Positions 24,803 to 33,805 of a stretch of DNA of 64,000 nt are shown here, one piece after another. The stretch spans positions 10,311,570 to 10,375,569 of the forward strand of contig CM022301.1 in assembly GCA_011799875.1 (NCBI GenBank), read 5' to 3'. The notes under the pieces are model-generated. The model searched no databases and was not told the DNA's origin. It saw only the letters and a program-made list of their open reading frames with translations. This DNA is from Thinopyrum elongatum (taxonomy: Eukaryota > Streptophyta > Magnoliopsida > Poales > Poaceae). Every line of letters begins with the position of its first letter. Position 1 is the first letter of the stretch. The position numbers and the translations under genes are program-made.

Positions 24803-24826
24803 GCGAATACATTCAAACGTACTCGC
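24803..24826 (+). promoter_or_regulatory. Inverted repeat near the LTR 3' end, copy 2 (array LTR 1)
   Basis: GCGAATAC, loop ATTCAAAC, GTACTCGC: an 8 bp stem with one mismatch, 353 bp before the LTR end. Confidence 0.75.
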
Positions 24827-25182
24827 TGGCTTGTCCCTTGCTATTTAATTGGCCAGGTCAGGATTTCAACGAGGAGTACTACAACGGCATCCATGCGGAG
24901 CCTAAGATAGCAGCCACGTGAGATAGGAATTATCCTGGTCAGCCGTTCCTGTCGGAATGGAGCCCCATCGACGTTCGTGAACCACGAGTCACTTCTGTCA
25001 CCAATTATCAGAAATCATTGTTGTATCATTAGACCTTTATGGTCTTGTATCCAATTCTTGTAATTGCTTGGTAATCCGTAACAAGGATGTGTCCACCGGT
25101 AAGAGTAAACCTGGGGCTGGTGGTGACACGAGGGGTTAATTTCTGTGATATTTGTGACTCTGAAATCCGGCCCCGACAGCCT

Positions 25183-25194
25183 TGGTATCAGAGC
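25183..25194 (+). other. tRNA-Met PBS, array internal domain 1
   Basis: TGGTATCAGAGC, the standard initiator tRNA-Met primer-binding site, 4 nt after the LTR end. It is followed by CCAGGCT (25194-25200) and AGCCTGG (25223-25229), a 7 bp inverted repeat repeated in all three internal domains. Confidence 0.95.
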
Positions 25195-25500
25195 CAGGCT
25201 GACCACTGACTAATCCTATCTTAGCCTGGTCATTATCCTTAGTTTTCCACACCGTCCAAATTTCTTCTGTCCATAGCCAAGCCCATCTCATCTGATAAAC
25301 CTACACAGTAGCCAACCGACATCTTTTGACAATCGGTGCCCAACCTACAAGCCTGTCCATAGGCCGTCTGCCTGTGGCCTGCACCTGGGTTGTCCCATCC
25401 ACAAGTGTGTGGTGGAAGACTCTGTGGGCTTATAAAGGAAGCCTTGCCCCAAACCCAGCACAGCAAAGGCTCACTCCTAGTTCGATATCCAAGCACAAAG

Positions 25501-26298
25501 ATGCCTGGCCCCATTGTTCTCAATGAGACCACCGCCGCCGAGCTTGGAGACTTTGTAGTCATCCTCGCCAATCTCATCCGTCGTGCCTTTCGCAAAGAGG
25601 AGCCCCCGGAGTATGTCATGTACCAAGAGCACACGAGTGATTCCATCCATCACTTCTGGGCCACGGTGCACATCTACGGGAGGGGCATCACATCAGAGCG
25701 CCCCTACCGGTTCACCAGGAGGACGACCTCCTATGAGCCCCAAGCCATCCAACTTGCAGCCTAAGAGGCTATAGTACAACTCTGGCATCTGTCGCTGAGA
25801 GTGAACATCCAACCTTTCGACTACTACCCTAGTCATGAAGGCTATGGTAGCCCGACCCAAGTTGCTAATGGGGACCATCAGACGGATCTTGCCCCTGGTG
25901 CATCTGGTGCGCTATCTGAGAGCGCAAGAGGCACTATTCGATCATGTCACCCTTATCTGATCATGACCCATTGGATTCTCGCTCTCCTAACCCCGGTGAG
26001 AAGTGAAGCTGCACCCGCCACCGACGCCCCGATGCTACTGCTGGGGAGACCGGTCGAGCCCCCAAGTTCTGCCCCAGTTATCTACCAGGGCAATGCCGAC
26101 GCCTCCCCCGGGGAACTCCGTCGTCTCATGGAGACCCACTCCAACGGGACGGTGACCTCGACACCCTGTGTGGGACACCGCCGCTACCCTGGTCCTGTAG
26201 CTCCCCATCCGACCCCGGCCAACTCCAACACCGAAGCTGACGGAGAAGCCTCGACATCTACAAGACATGCCCGGCTAGATGTCAACGAGGTGGACTGA
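25501..26298 (+). pseudogene. ORF A, copy 1: dsRBD-like protein of the array element
   Basis: Frame from ATG 25501 to TGA 26298, interrupted by TAA at 25762-25764. Copies 2 and 3 have CGA there, so both bases of a CpG have changed. A compensated pair of single-base indels alters about 30 residues near 25890-25960. The N-terminal 100 residues have the order helix (ELGDFVVILANL), PPEYVMYQEH, strand FWATVHIYG, a turn region, and a C-terminal helix interrupted by the stop. This resembles the alpha-beta-beta-beta-alpha layout of dsRNA-binding domains but lacks the lysine-rich KKxAK segment. The C-terminal half is Pro/Ala/Thr-rich and probably disordered. It lies in the position where the related autonomous chromovirus has its own extra ORF. 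Confidence 0.6.
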
Positions 26299-26690
26299 GT
26301 CTGCCAGAATTGTTGTCAAGCCTCAGTGGCCCGGTTTACCTGTATTCTTGTAGTAGCAGTTGTATGGCGTAGTAAGACTGTAAATTTCTTGTGTGTCATC
26401 GTCTTAACAGTGGTATGCGTGATCCAGTGCAAATTGTTGGCAGGTGATGGCAGAGTAAATTTTAGACGTGACTGCCGAAACCCTAATCGACACGCAGAGT
26501 AATATGTCACATTCCTTTTGAGGAGTGGGGTCTGAGTTTTCGACCCAGACAGCCCTGTGCTGGAGCCAGTGCACAAGTCATACCGACGCCGCCTCATGTT
26601 TCCAAACCCATGTACCTTATATGCGGCCATATTCCACTCCACACCAGCCACCATCAACCTTGAGCACCGCATCCATCACTCCATCACTCC

Positions 26691-27328
26691 ATGTTTCACC
26701 CCGGAGCCTACCTAAGAACTCTAGATGCAAGCCCTGGTAGTTTTGTCAAGGTTTTGTGGGATTTTAGCTGCAATAACCTTGGTTCCATCCGCCCACCCCG
26801 GTATGAGTTGTACAAGATGAGGATCACCTCTGATTGCTCGAAATACTGGGTAGTTGGGCACATCAAACCAGCGGATTTAAACCAAGGCCCTCCATATGTT
26901 GTCTTCATCGGGAGATCCATGCCAACTTCAGGCATGGCCATCGAGGCTGCTGCTTACGAAGCAGTTACCTGTCTTCGGTTTGCGGTACCCTGTGCCATCG
27001 CAAGGGAATACAGCTATTTTCGAGCCACGCAGCTTTTGGAGCAGAAGCTTCGTTCTGCTGTGAATGTATAGAGAGCGATCCATCTCTGATCTATCTCATT
27101 CAGTATGTGATGGCCCAAGAGCGTTTCACTCAGCAACTAATGGAGTATCTCCATTATCTTGCTGGTCTGAACCCCCGGATCACCATTGGCGGACCCCCTT
27201 AGCCAACTCAGGAGGGTCGTGTTCTTCGTCTGCTTCCTCCACTTCCTCAGGAAGAACAAGAATAAGAATGTGCTCCAGCACCAGGAACCCTTCCGCAAGA
27301 CCCCGTAGATCTTACCTTCGAACCGTAG
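26691..27328 (+). pseudogene. ORF B, copy 1: second dsRBD-like protein, frameshifted
   Basis: ATG at 26691, about 390 bp after ORF A. The intact frame would reach TAG at 27326-27328, but a single-base deletion near 27018 truncates this copy at 27071. The readable part contains FVKVLWDFSCN, PPRYELYKMR, a KYWVVGHI strand, GPPYVVFIGR and the helix AIEAAAYEAVTCLRF. The order matches ORF A: PPxYxxY, then W-x-x-x-HI, then PY-x-F, then A-x-x-A-A-x-EA-x-x-x-L. This suggests A and B arose by duplication of one domain. The function is unknown. Confidence 0.6.
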
Positions 27329-27489
27329 ATGGTCATGAGTAGGGTTGTTGCTGTGTTTAGCACTTATTTTCATAATGCCATCTTTGCGATGTATTCTAGG
27401 GCATAGATTATAAGTGCATTGCTATGTTTGCATTCTGCATATGGTCATTTGTTGTGATATGTATTTAATTCTTCCGCCCATAACGAATC

Positions 27490-27523
27490 TCGGGGACGAG
27501 ATTTTCTTAAGGGGGTTATAGTT
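27490..27523 (+). other. Chromoviral pol 3' remnant and PPT, array domain 1
   Basis: CTCGGGGACGAGATTTTCTTAAGGGGG: the first part resembles the codons that end chromoviral pol, and AAGGGGG (27509-27515) is the polypurine tract, followed within 10 bp by the next LTR. Split here: CTCGGGGACGAG, then CTTAAGGGGG. Confidence 0.85.
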
Positions 27524-30500
27524 TGTAACACCCCAAAAATTTAACTATATTTTTATTAAGTAAAATTTGGACGGAGATAAAATTTTGAATTATATTAGGT
27601 CTTTTATTAATTTCAGAGTATTTCCTGTTTTCTGTTTTCCAAAATTCTTCCCTCCATATAGAAATAACAGGAGGAAATTTTTTCATAATAAAATTTTCCC
27701 AAAAACAATTCTTTTAATAGCATTTTCAAAACTTTAAATGCTTTTGTTGCACTAAAACCATTTCTAATAATTATTTTAAAATTCCACAAAAATTATGAGG
27801 GGTCATGTGATGCCTATACATCACTTTTATGCAAAAACTCAACTTGGTCTTTTGAAATTTTGAGCACAAGTTCCTCTTTTCAATTCTGTCCCATTCCTAG
27901 GTTTTAACAGCAACCCCAATTTTTCTTGCTCCAAAAATTCTGAAATTATTCCAACCTATATTCTTTCCAAATAAAACCTTAAGTCCATAAGATCAGATCC
28001 AATTGTCCCTTTTTATCCCACCAAATAAATCCTCCAAATTTCTGTCCAGAACTGAATTTCATTCAAACTTAAACCAGCAAGTTTTTAATTTTGCCAAGCC
28101 AATCATACCACCATATATATCATCTAAGGAGACACCATACTGCCAATTTTCACTTCCAACAAAATATCCTAGGTTCCCCTAGCATTCTCTCAAACACCTT
28201 ATGTGCATGACAGAATTTTGCAATCACTTAAACCTGCATTGCCCACTTGATCATCTTGCCAAAAGAACATGTCCAATGTCGTTTCCACCCCTAGTAGCAT
28301 CACCATGCCAAGATCCACAGCTAAAAGATCCACCTAGAGTGCTCTGGCATTCTGCCGAGCACTTGATGTGCATGCCCAGGGTGTGCCCAGAGCGCACGTA
28401 CTGCACGCCCGAGCACCGCGAGCCCCTGCCGCCCCGTTGCTGCCCCCCTTGCCTGCCCCACACGCTCCACTGGCCACCCCGCACCAGCTATGACCTCCCC
28501 CCACACTGGAGCTTCCCCCTGGCGCCGCCACCGCCTTCCCACCCGTCACTGTCGCGGCCCCGCCCACGACGCGTGGCTCAGTTCTGAGCCAGCCAGCACG
28601 CCTCGCCTTTAATTCGGACGGCCACCACCCACAACCGACCACGGCCATCGCCCGCAACCACCTCTTCGGCGCAGAAATGGATACTGCCGCCATGGTATTC
28701 CACTGGAACCCACGAACCGACCTTCTCCACATAATAAAAACCATCCCCGACCCCGTCTCATGGCACGGAATTACACCTCTCTCCCTTGCAAGACCTCCAG
28801 TGCACCCAAACGAGCTCGGGAAAGCCGTCTTCCTCATCTCCGGCCGAGACATCCGCCATCACTCCAACGATGATTGCCGCCTCTCCCGAGCCACCTGCTC
28901 CCCAATTTCTTCACCACTAGTCTTCTAGAGCACCAGCGGGTCCATCCCTATGCTCAATTTCGCTTGAGATTGATCGTAGATGAAACCCCCAATCTGACTC
29001 AACCGTAGCTTCTCGAGTGATCTCGTCGCCGGTGACCTGGCGCTTCCCGGAGCACGTGCCGCACACTGGCGGGACCGCACAGACCTCCTAAGATCGATGA
29101 CGAGCTCAACTCGTCGAGGGGCGCCCCCAATCACCGGCGAGGATCGCCGGAGCCAAGCCTCCGTTCGGTCAGAAGAGAGAGGGCGCCCGCTGACCCTGTC
29201 AAACCAGAGAGTGTGGCCGCAGGACCCACTGTCAGCGACCCCAGGTCACGCCACACTATCTTAAGTTGAGGCGGTTTCCCCAGAGTTGTCTTCACGCGTG
29301 AAAAGCATATTTCCCAAATACGCCTTCGACGTCGCAGCTCTTCCAAGCAGCCGAGCTACTGGGCTTGGCCCAGTAGCGCCAGGCGGGTATACCGTGCTCA
29401 GGGCGCGCCTCTGCCTCTTTACCTTTTTCTTTTCTAGCGTATCTCAAATATTTCCACAGCAACCATTTCAAAGCCAAATTGGATGATTCAAATTCCTAAA
29501 TACTCCTAAAATCATGCTCTATTAAACCAGCTTTGGTGAACATTTTTCCTAAGCTTAGTTTTTGTTGCATTTATTAAATAATCCATTTAGTCATTTATTC
29601 CAGTTAGAAATTCTCTAGGAAAATCATATGAACTCCAAATAACTTGATTCTTTTTTCGAAATTCATGATTTTTCATCTAGTTTATTTTAGTATTTATTTC
29701 AAAATTTTCAAAACAACTTTTTGGTATTGTTTTCAAATTAAGTGATAACTGCAATATTTCTGAAAATAGGAAATGGAGGGAAGATAAAATTTTCAAAGTT
29801 TCGGAGTGCGCACCACACTTTTGCATGCTTAAGGAAAACATCTTGAAAACTTGATATGGTGATTGCATGGTTAAATTTTTGCTAGAATAATTGAATCATG
29901 CATACGTTAAATTCAAATAAAATTTGCATGCATGTAGTGTTGGCATGTTTCCTCGTACCGTGCAACGTGTGCTTGTCATGACTAACTTGCAGGAGTAGGC
30001 ATAAGGGAAATACAGTTACCGACAGAAGGGTGATCACGTCGGAGCATGATCATGCCTTGTTGGTTATGCATTTTGAGACATGCAAGGGTAGTGGCCCTGT
30101 TTTGGTGTTACTATTGAAAGAACACTATATCGTGCTAACCGTAGCAGGAAAACTTAAACCTCCTAAGTCGACCGTAGATCGAGTCTTGTTCCGGTAACCC
30201 CCATACTTGTTTCGTGCTGCCACTTGTTCCTGCCACAGGTAGGGTACGGTTCAGTAAGTTGTTAACCCCTTTCCTGCACACACCGTATAGAGAGGCCATA
30301 GAGAAAGATACCATCTCATCACTGGTAGGCATGTCACTTGGTAAGGGGGCATGACTGGCCGGTCTAGGACCGATGCTGAATATTCTTGCTATTGGAGGTC
30401 GTTGTAAGAGACCTTCGCACTTAGAGTTTTACTTTACCGCTGCTATGGGTGATTCCTGCCAGGGAAAAATTAAGGCTGGTGCGTGCGGGATTGGTGTGTT

Positions 30501-30584
30501 TTCAACCCAAAGACCATAATGGGAATTAGTCAGCATCTCGGTATTGGATAAAGAAATCCTCTACACGTGGGTAAAGAGTACACC

Positions 30585-30632
30585 CTCTGCAGAGTTATAC
30601 CTATTCTAATAGCCGTGTCCGCGGTTAAGGAC
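30585..30632 (+). promoter_or_regulatory. Three-part palindromic LTR module, copy 3 (array LTR 2)
   Basis: CTCTGCAGAG, then CTATTCTAATAG (one change from the palindrome), CCGTGTCC, loop, GGAC. Confidence 0.8.
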
Positions 30633-31083
30633 TACAGTCTGGGTTGGTCAAGTGTCGGTCTTCGGAGGAAATAATTAAATTGATCATGATTCAATTTTGC
30701 AGGATAATTATTGTCACCACTGATGTCTGCATGAATATTATTTTTATCATGAATATTATTGTGGACTAACCCTGTCATTTTATTTTATCTTTTCTGAATG
30801 TCTCATGGGCTGGCTAGACTACCCGGGATAGGCATTTCTTTTGGATTCTCTGGTGGTCGTGTCTCGCCCGATTCTCCACTTTTATATTTTTCTTGGAATT
30901 CCTCGGGCGGTCCAATGCCCGATGTTCCATTTTATTTTCTTGCTTTACTACTGACATGATTTATTCATTCTTCCACACTATATTAATATTTATCATGCCA
31001 TGCTTTAATTTCAGTCAGCATATGCATATAATTTAATCCATCATGAACATATGCATTCGGTATATCTTTTGTTCATAATGTTT

Positions 31084-31107
31084 GTGAGTACATTCAAACG
31101 TACTCAC
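31084..31107 (+). promoter_or_regulatory. Inverted repeat near the LTR 3' end, copy 3 (array LTR 2)
   Basis: GTGAGTAC, loop ATTCAAAC, GTACTCAC: a perfect 8 bp stem. Relative to the GCGAGTAC/GTACTCGC form, both partners of one pair have changed (C-G to T-A), so pairing is kept. Confidence 0.8.
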
Positions 31108-31463
31108 TAGCTTGTCCCTGGCTATTTCATTGGCCAGGTCAGGATTTCAACGAGGAGTACTACAACGGCGTCCACGCGGAGACTAAGATAGCAACCACGC
31201 TAGATAGGAATTATCCTGTTCAGCCGTTCCTATGGGAATGGAGCCCCATCGACGTTGGAGAACCACGAGTCGCTTCCGTCACTAGTCATCGAAAATCATT
31301 GTTGTATCATTAGACCTTTATGGTCTTCTATCCAATTCTTGTAATTGCTTGGTAATCTGTAACAAGGACATGTCCACCGGTAACAGTAAACATGGGGCTG
31401 GTGGTGACACGAGGGGTTAATTTCTGGGATATTTGTGACCGGAAAATCCGGCCCCGACAGCCT

Positions 31464-31475
31464 TGGTATCAGAGC
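31464..31475 (+). other. tRNA-Met PBS, array internal domain 2
   Basis: TGGTATCAGAGC, 4 nt after the LTR end, followed by the same CCAGGCT/AGCCTGG inverted repeat as in domain 1. Confidence 0.95.
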
Positions 31476-31781
31476 CAGGCTGACCACTGGCTAATCCTAT
31501 CTTAGCCTGGTCATTATCCTTAGGTTTCCACACCATCCAAAATTCTTCTGTCTGTAGCCAAGCCCAGCTCATCTGATAAGCCTACACAGTGGCCAACCGA
31601 CATCTTTTGACAGTCGGCACCGAACATACCAGCATGTCCATAGGCCGTGTGCCTGTGGCCGAAACCTGGGTTGTCCCATCCACAAGCGTGTGATGGAAGA
31701 CTCTACTGGCTTATAAAGGAAGCCTTGCCCCAAACCCAACACATTACAGCCTCACTCCCAGTTCGATATCCAACCACCAAG

Positions 31782-32579
31782 ATGCCTAGCCCCATTGTTC
31801 TCAATGGGACTACCGCTGCCGAGCTTGGAGACTTTGTAGTCATCCTCGCCAATCTCGTCCGTCGTGCCTTTGGCATAGAGGAGCCCCCGGAGTATGTCGT
31901 GTACCAAGAGCACATGAGTGATTCCATCCATCACTTTTGGGCCACGGTGCACATGTATGGGTGGGGCATCACATTGGAGCGCCCCTACCGGTTTACTGGG
32001 AGGACGACCTCCGACGAGCCCCAAGCCATCCAACTTGCAGCCCGAGAGGCTATAGTGCAACTCCGGCATCAGTCGCCGAGAGTTAACATCCAACCTTTCT
32101 ACTACTTCCCTAGTCGTGAAGGCTATGGTAGCCCGACCCAAGTCGCTAACGGGGACCATCAGATGGATCCTGCACTTGTGCATGTGGTGCGCTATCTGAG
32201 AGCGCAAGAGGCACTATTCGATCAGGTCACCCTTGAACTGATCGTGACTCGCATGATTCTCGCTCTCCTGACCCCGGTGAGAAGTGAAGCCGCACCCGCC
32301 ACCGACGCCCCGATGGTACTGCTGGGCAGAACGGTCTAGCCCCAAAGTTCTGCCCCGGTTATCTACCCGGGCAATGCCTATGCCTCCCCTGGGGAACTCC
32401 GTCGTCTCGTGGAGACCCACTCCAATGGGACGGTGACCTCAACACCCCGTGTGGGACACCGCTGCTACCCCAGTCCTGTAGCTCCCCATCCGACCCCGGC
32501 CAACTCCGACATCGAAGCTCACGAAGAAGCCTCCACATCTACAAGACATGCCTGGCTAGATGTCAATGAGGTGGACTGA
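31782..32579 (+). pseudogene. ORF A, copy 2: best-preserved dsRBD-like protein
   Basis: A frame of 266 codons from ATG 31782 to TGA 32577-32579, interrupted by one TAG at 32337-32339. About 185 residues are open before that stop. Layout: helix 1 (AELGDFVVILANLVRRAF), EEPPEYVVYQEH, strand FWATVHMYGWG, PYRFTGRT, then helix AIQLAAREAIVQLRH, a fit to the dsRBD order of elements at residues about 12-100. A second alpha-rich segment follows (VVRYLRAQEALFDQVTLELIVTR), then a Pro/Ala/Thr-rich tail. No gag or catalytic motif. The upstream in-frame region from 31647 has no better start; the chosen ATG begins the conserved MPxPIVLN in all three copies. Confidence 0.65.
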
Positions 32580-32971
32580 GTCTGCCAGAATTGTTGTCAA
32601 GCCTCAGTGGCCCGGTTTACCTGTATTCTTGTAGTAGCAGTTGTATGGCGTAGTTAGACTGTAAATTTCTTGTGTGTCATCGTCTTAACAGTGGTATGCA
32701 TGATCTAGTGCAAATTGTTGGTAGGTGATGGCAGAGTAAATTTTAGACGTGACTGCTAAAACCCTAACCAACACACACAGTAATACATCACATTCCTGTT
32801 GAGGAGTGGGGTCTGAGTTTTTGACCCAGACAGCCGTGCGCCACAGCCGATGCACAAGTCGTACCGATGCCGCCTCATGTTTCCTAACCCAGGTACCTTA
32901 TAAGCGGCCATATTCCACTCCACACCAGCCACCATCAACCTTGAGCACCGCATCCGTCACTTCATCACTCC

Positions 32972-33610
32972 ATGTTTCACCACGGAGCCTACCTAAGAAC
33001 TCCAGATGCCAGCCCTGGTAGTTTTGTCAAGGTTTTGTGGGATTTTAGCTGCAATACCCTTGGTTCCATCCACCCACCCCGGTATGAGTTGTACAAGATG
33101 AGGATCACATCTGATTGCTCGAAATACTGGGCAGTTGTGCACATCCCACCAGTGGATTTAAACCAAGGCCCTCCATATGTTGTCTTCATCGGGAGAACCA
33201 TGCCAAGTTCAGGCATGGCCATCGGGGCGGCTGCTTGGGAAGCAGTTACCTATCTTCAGTTCGCGGTACCCTGTGCCAGCGCAAGGGAATACAACTATTT
33301 TCTGAGCTGCGCAACTTTTGGAGCAGAGGCTACGTTCCGATGTGAACGTATAGAGAGTGATCCAGCTCTGATCTATCTCACTTAGTATGTGATGTCCCAA
33401 GAGCCTTTCACTCAGCAACTAATGGAGTATCTCCATTATCTTGCTGTTCTGAACCCCCAGATCACCATTGGCGGACCCCCTCAGCCAACTCAGGAGGGAC
33501 GTGTTCTTTGTCTGCTTCCTCCACTTCCTCCGGAAGAACAAGCAGAAGAATGTGCTCCAGCACAAGGAACCCTTCCGCAAGACCCTGAAGATCTTACCTT
33601 CGAACCGTAG
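32972..33610 (+). pseudogene. ORF B, copy 2: second dsRBD-like protein, one nonsense codon
   Basis: Frame of 212 codons from ATG 32972 to TAG 33608-33610, broken by one TAG at 33383-33385. The first 137 residues are open and include FVKVLWDFSCN, PPRYELYKMRITSDCSKYW, AVVHIPPVDL, GPPYVVFIGR and AIGAAAWEAVTYLQF, the same domain pattern as ORF A. A C-terminal helical segment (FTQQLMEYLHYLAVLN) and a Pro-rich acidic tail follow. The PPT is about 180 bp downstream. The protein would act in trans or on its own RNA if it binds RNA, which is inference from fold alone. Confidence 0.62.
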
Positions 33611-33769
33611 ATGGTCATGAGTAGGGTTGTTGCTGTGTTTAGCACTTATTTTCATAATGCAATCTTTGCGATGTATTCTAGGGTGTAGATTATAAGTGCA
33701 TTGCTATGTTTGCATTCTGCATATGATCATTTTTTGTCATATGCATTTAATTCTTCCGCCCTTCATGAA

Positions 33770-33805
33770 TCTCGAGGAAGAGATTTTCTTAAGGGGGGTA
33801 GAGTT
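33770..33805 (+). other. Chromoviral pol 3' remnant and PPT, array domain 2
   Basis: CTCGAGGAAGAGATTTTC followed by TTAAGGGGGGTAGAG (PPT at 33790-33798), then LTR 3. Confidence 0.85.

Larger units (their letters stand above)
20944..25178 (+). mobile_element. Array LTR 1 (4235 bp)
   Basis: Starts TATAACACC (other copies TGTAACACC) and ends GGCCCCGACA, then 4 nt and the PBS. From 5' to 3' it holds an AT-rich 5' third, a GC-rich core (about 21850-22700), AT-rich sequence, the palindromic module (23994), a five-copy 49 bp minisatellite (24319) and the second inverted repeat (24803). Compared with copies 2-4 it has about 70 extra bases near 21085-21150 and lacks about 65 bases near 22806. Confidence 0.9.
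27524..31459 (+). mobile_element. Array LTR 2 (3936 bp)
   Basis: Starts TGTAACACCCC and ends GGCCCCGACA. The 49 bp minisatellite present in the other copies is deleted at about 30828, which accounts for much of its shorter length. The GC-rich core includes a minus-strand ORF of 172 codons (28334-28852) that has counterparts in LTRs 3 and 4. No gene is claimed from it. Confidence 0.92.
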
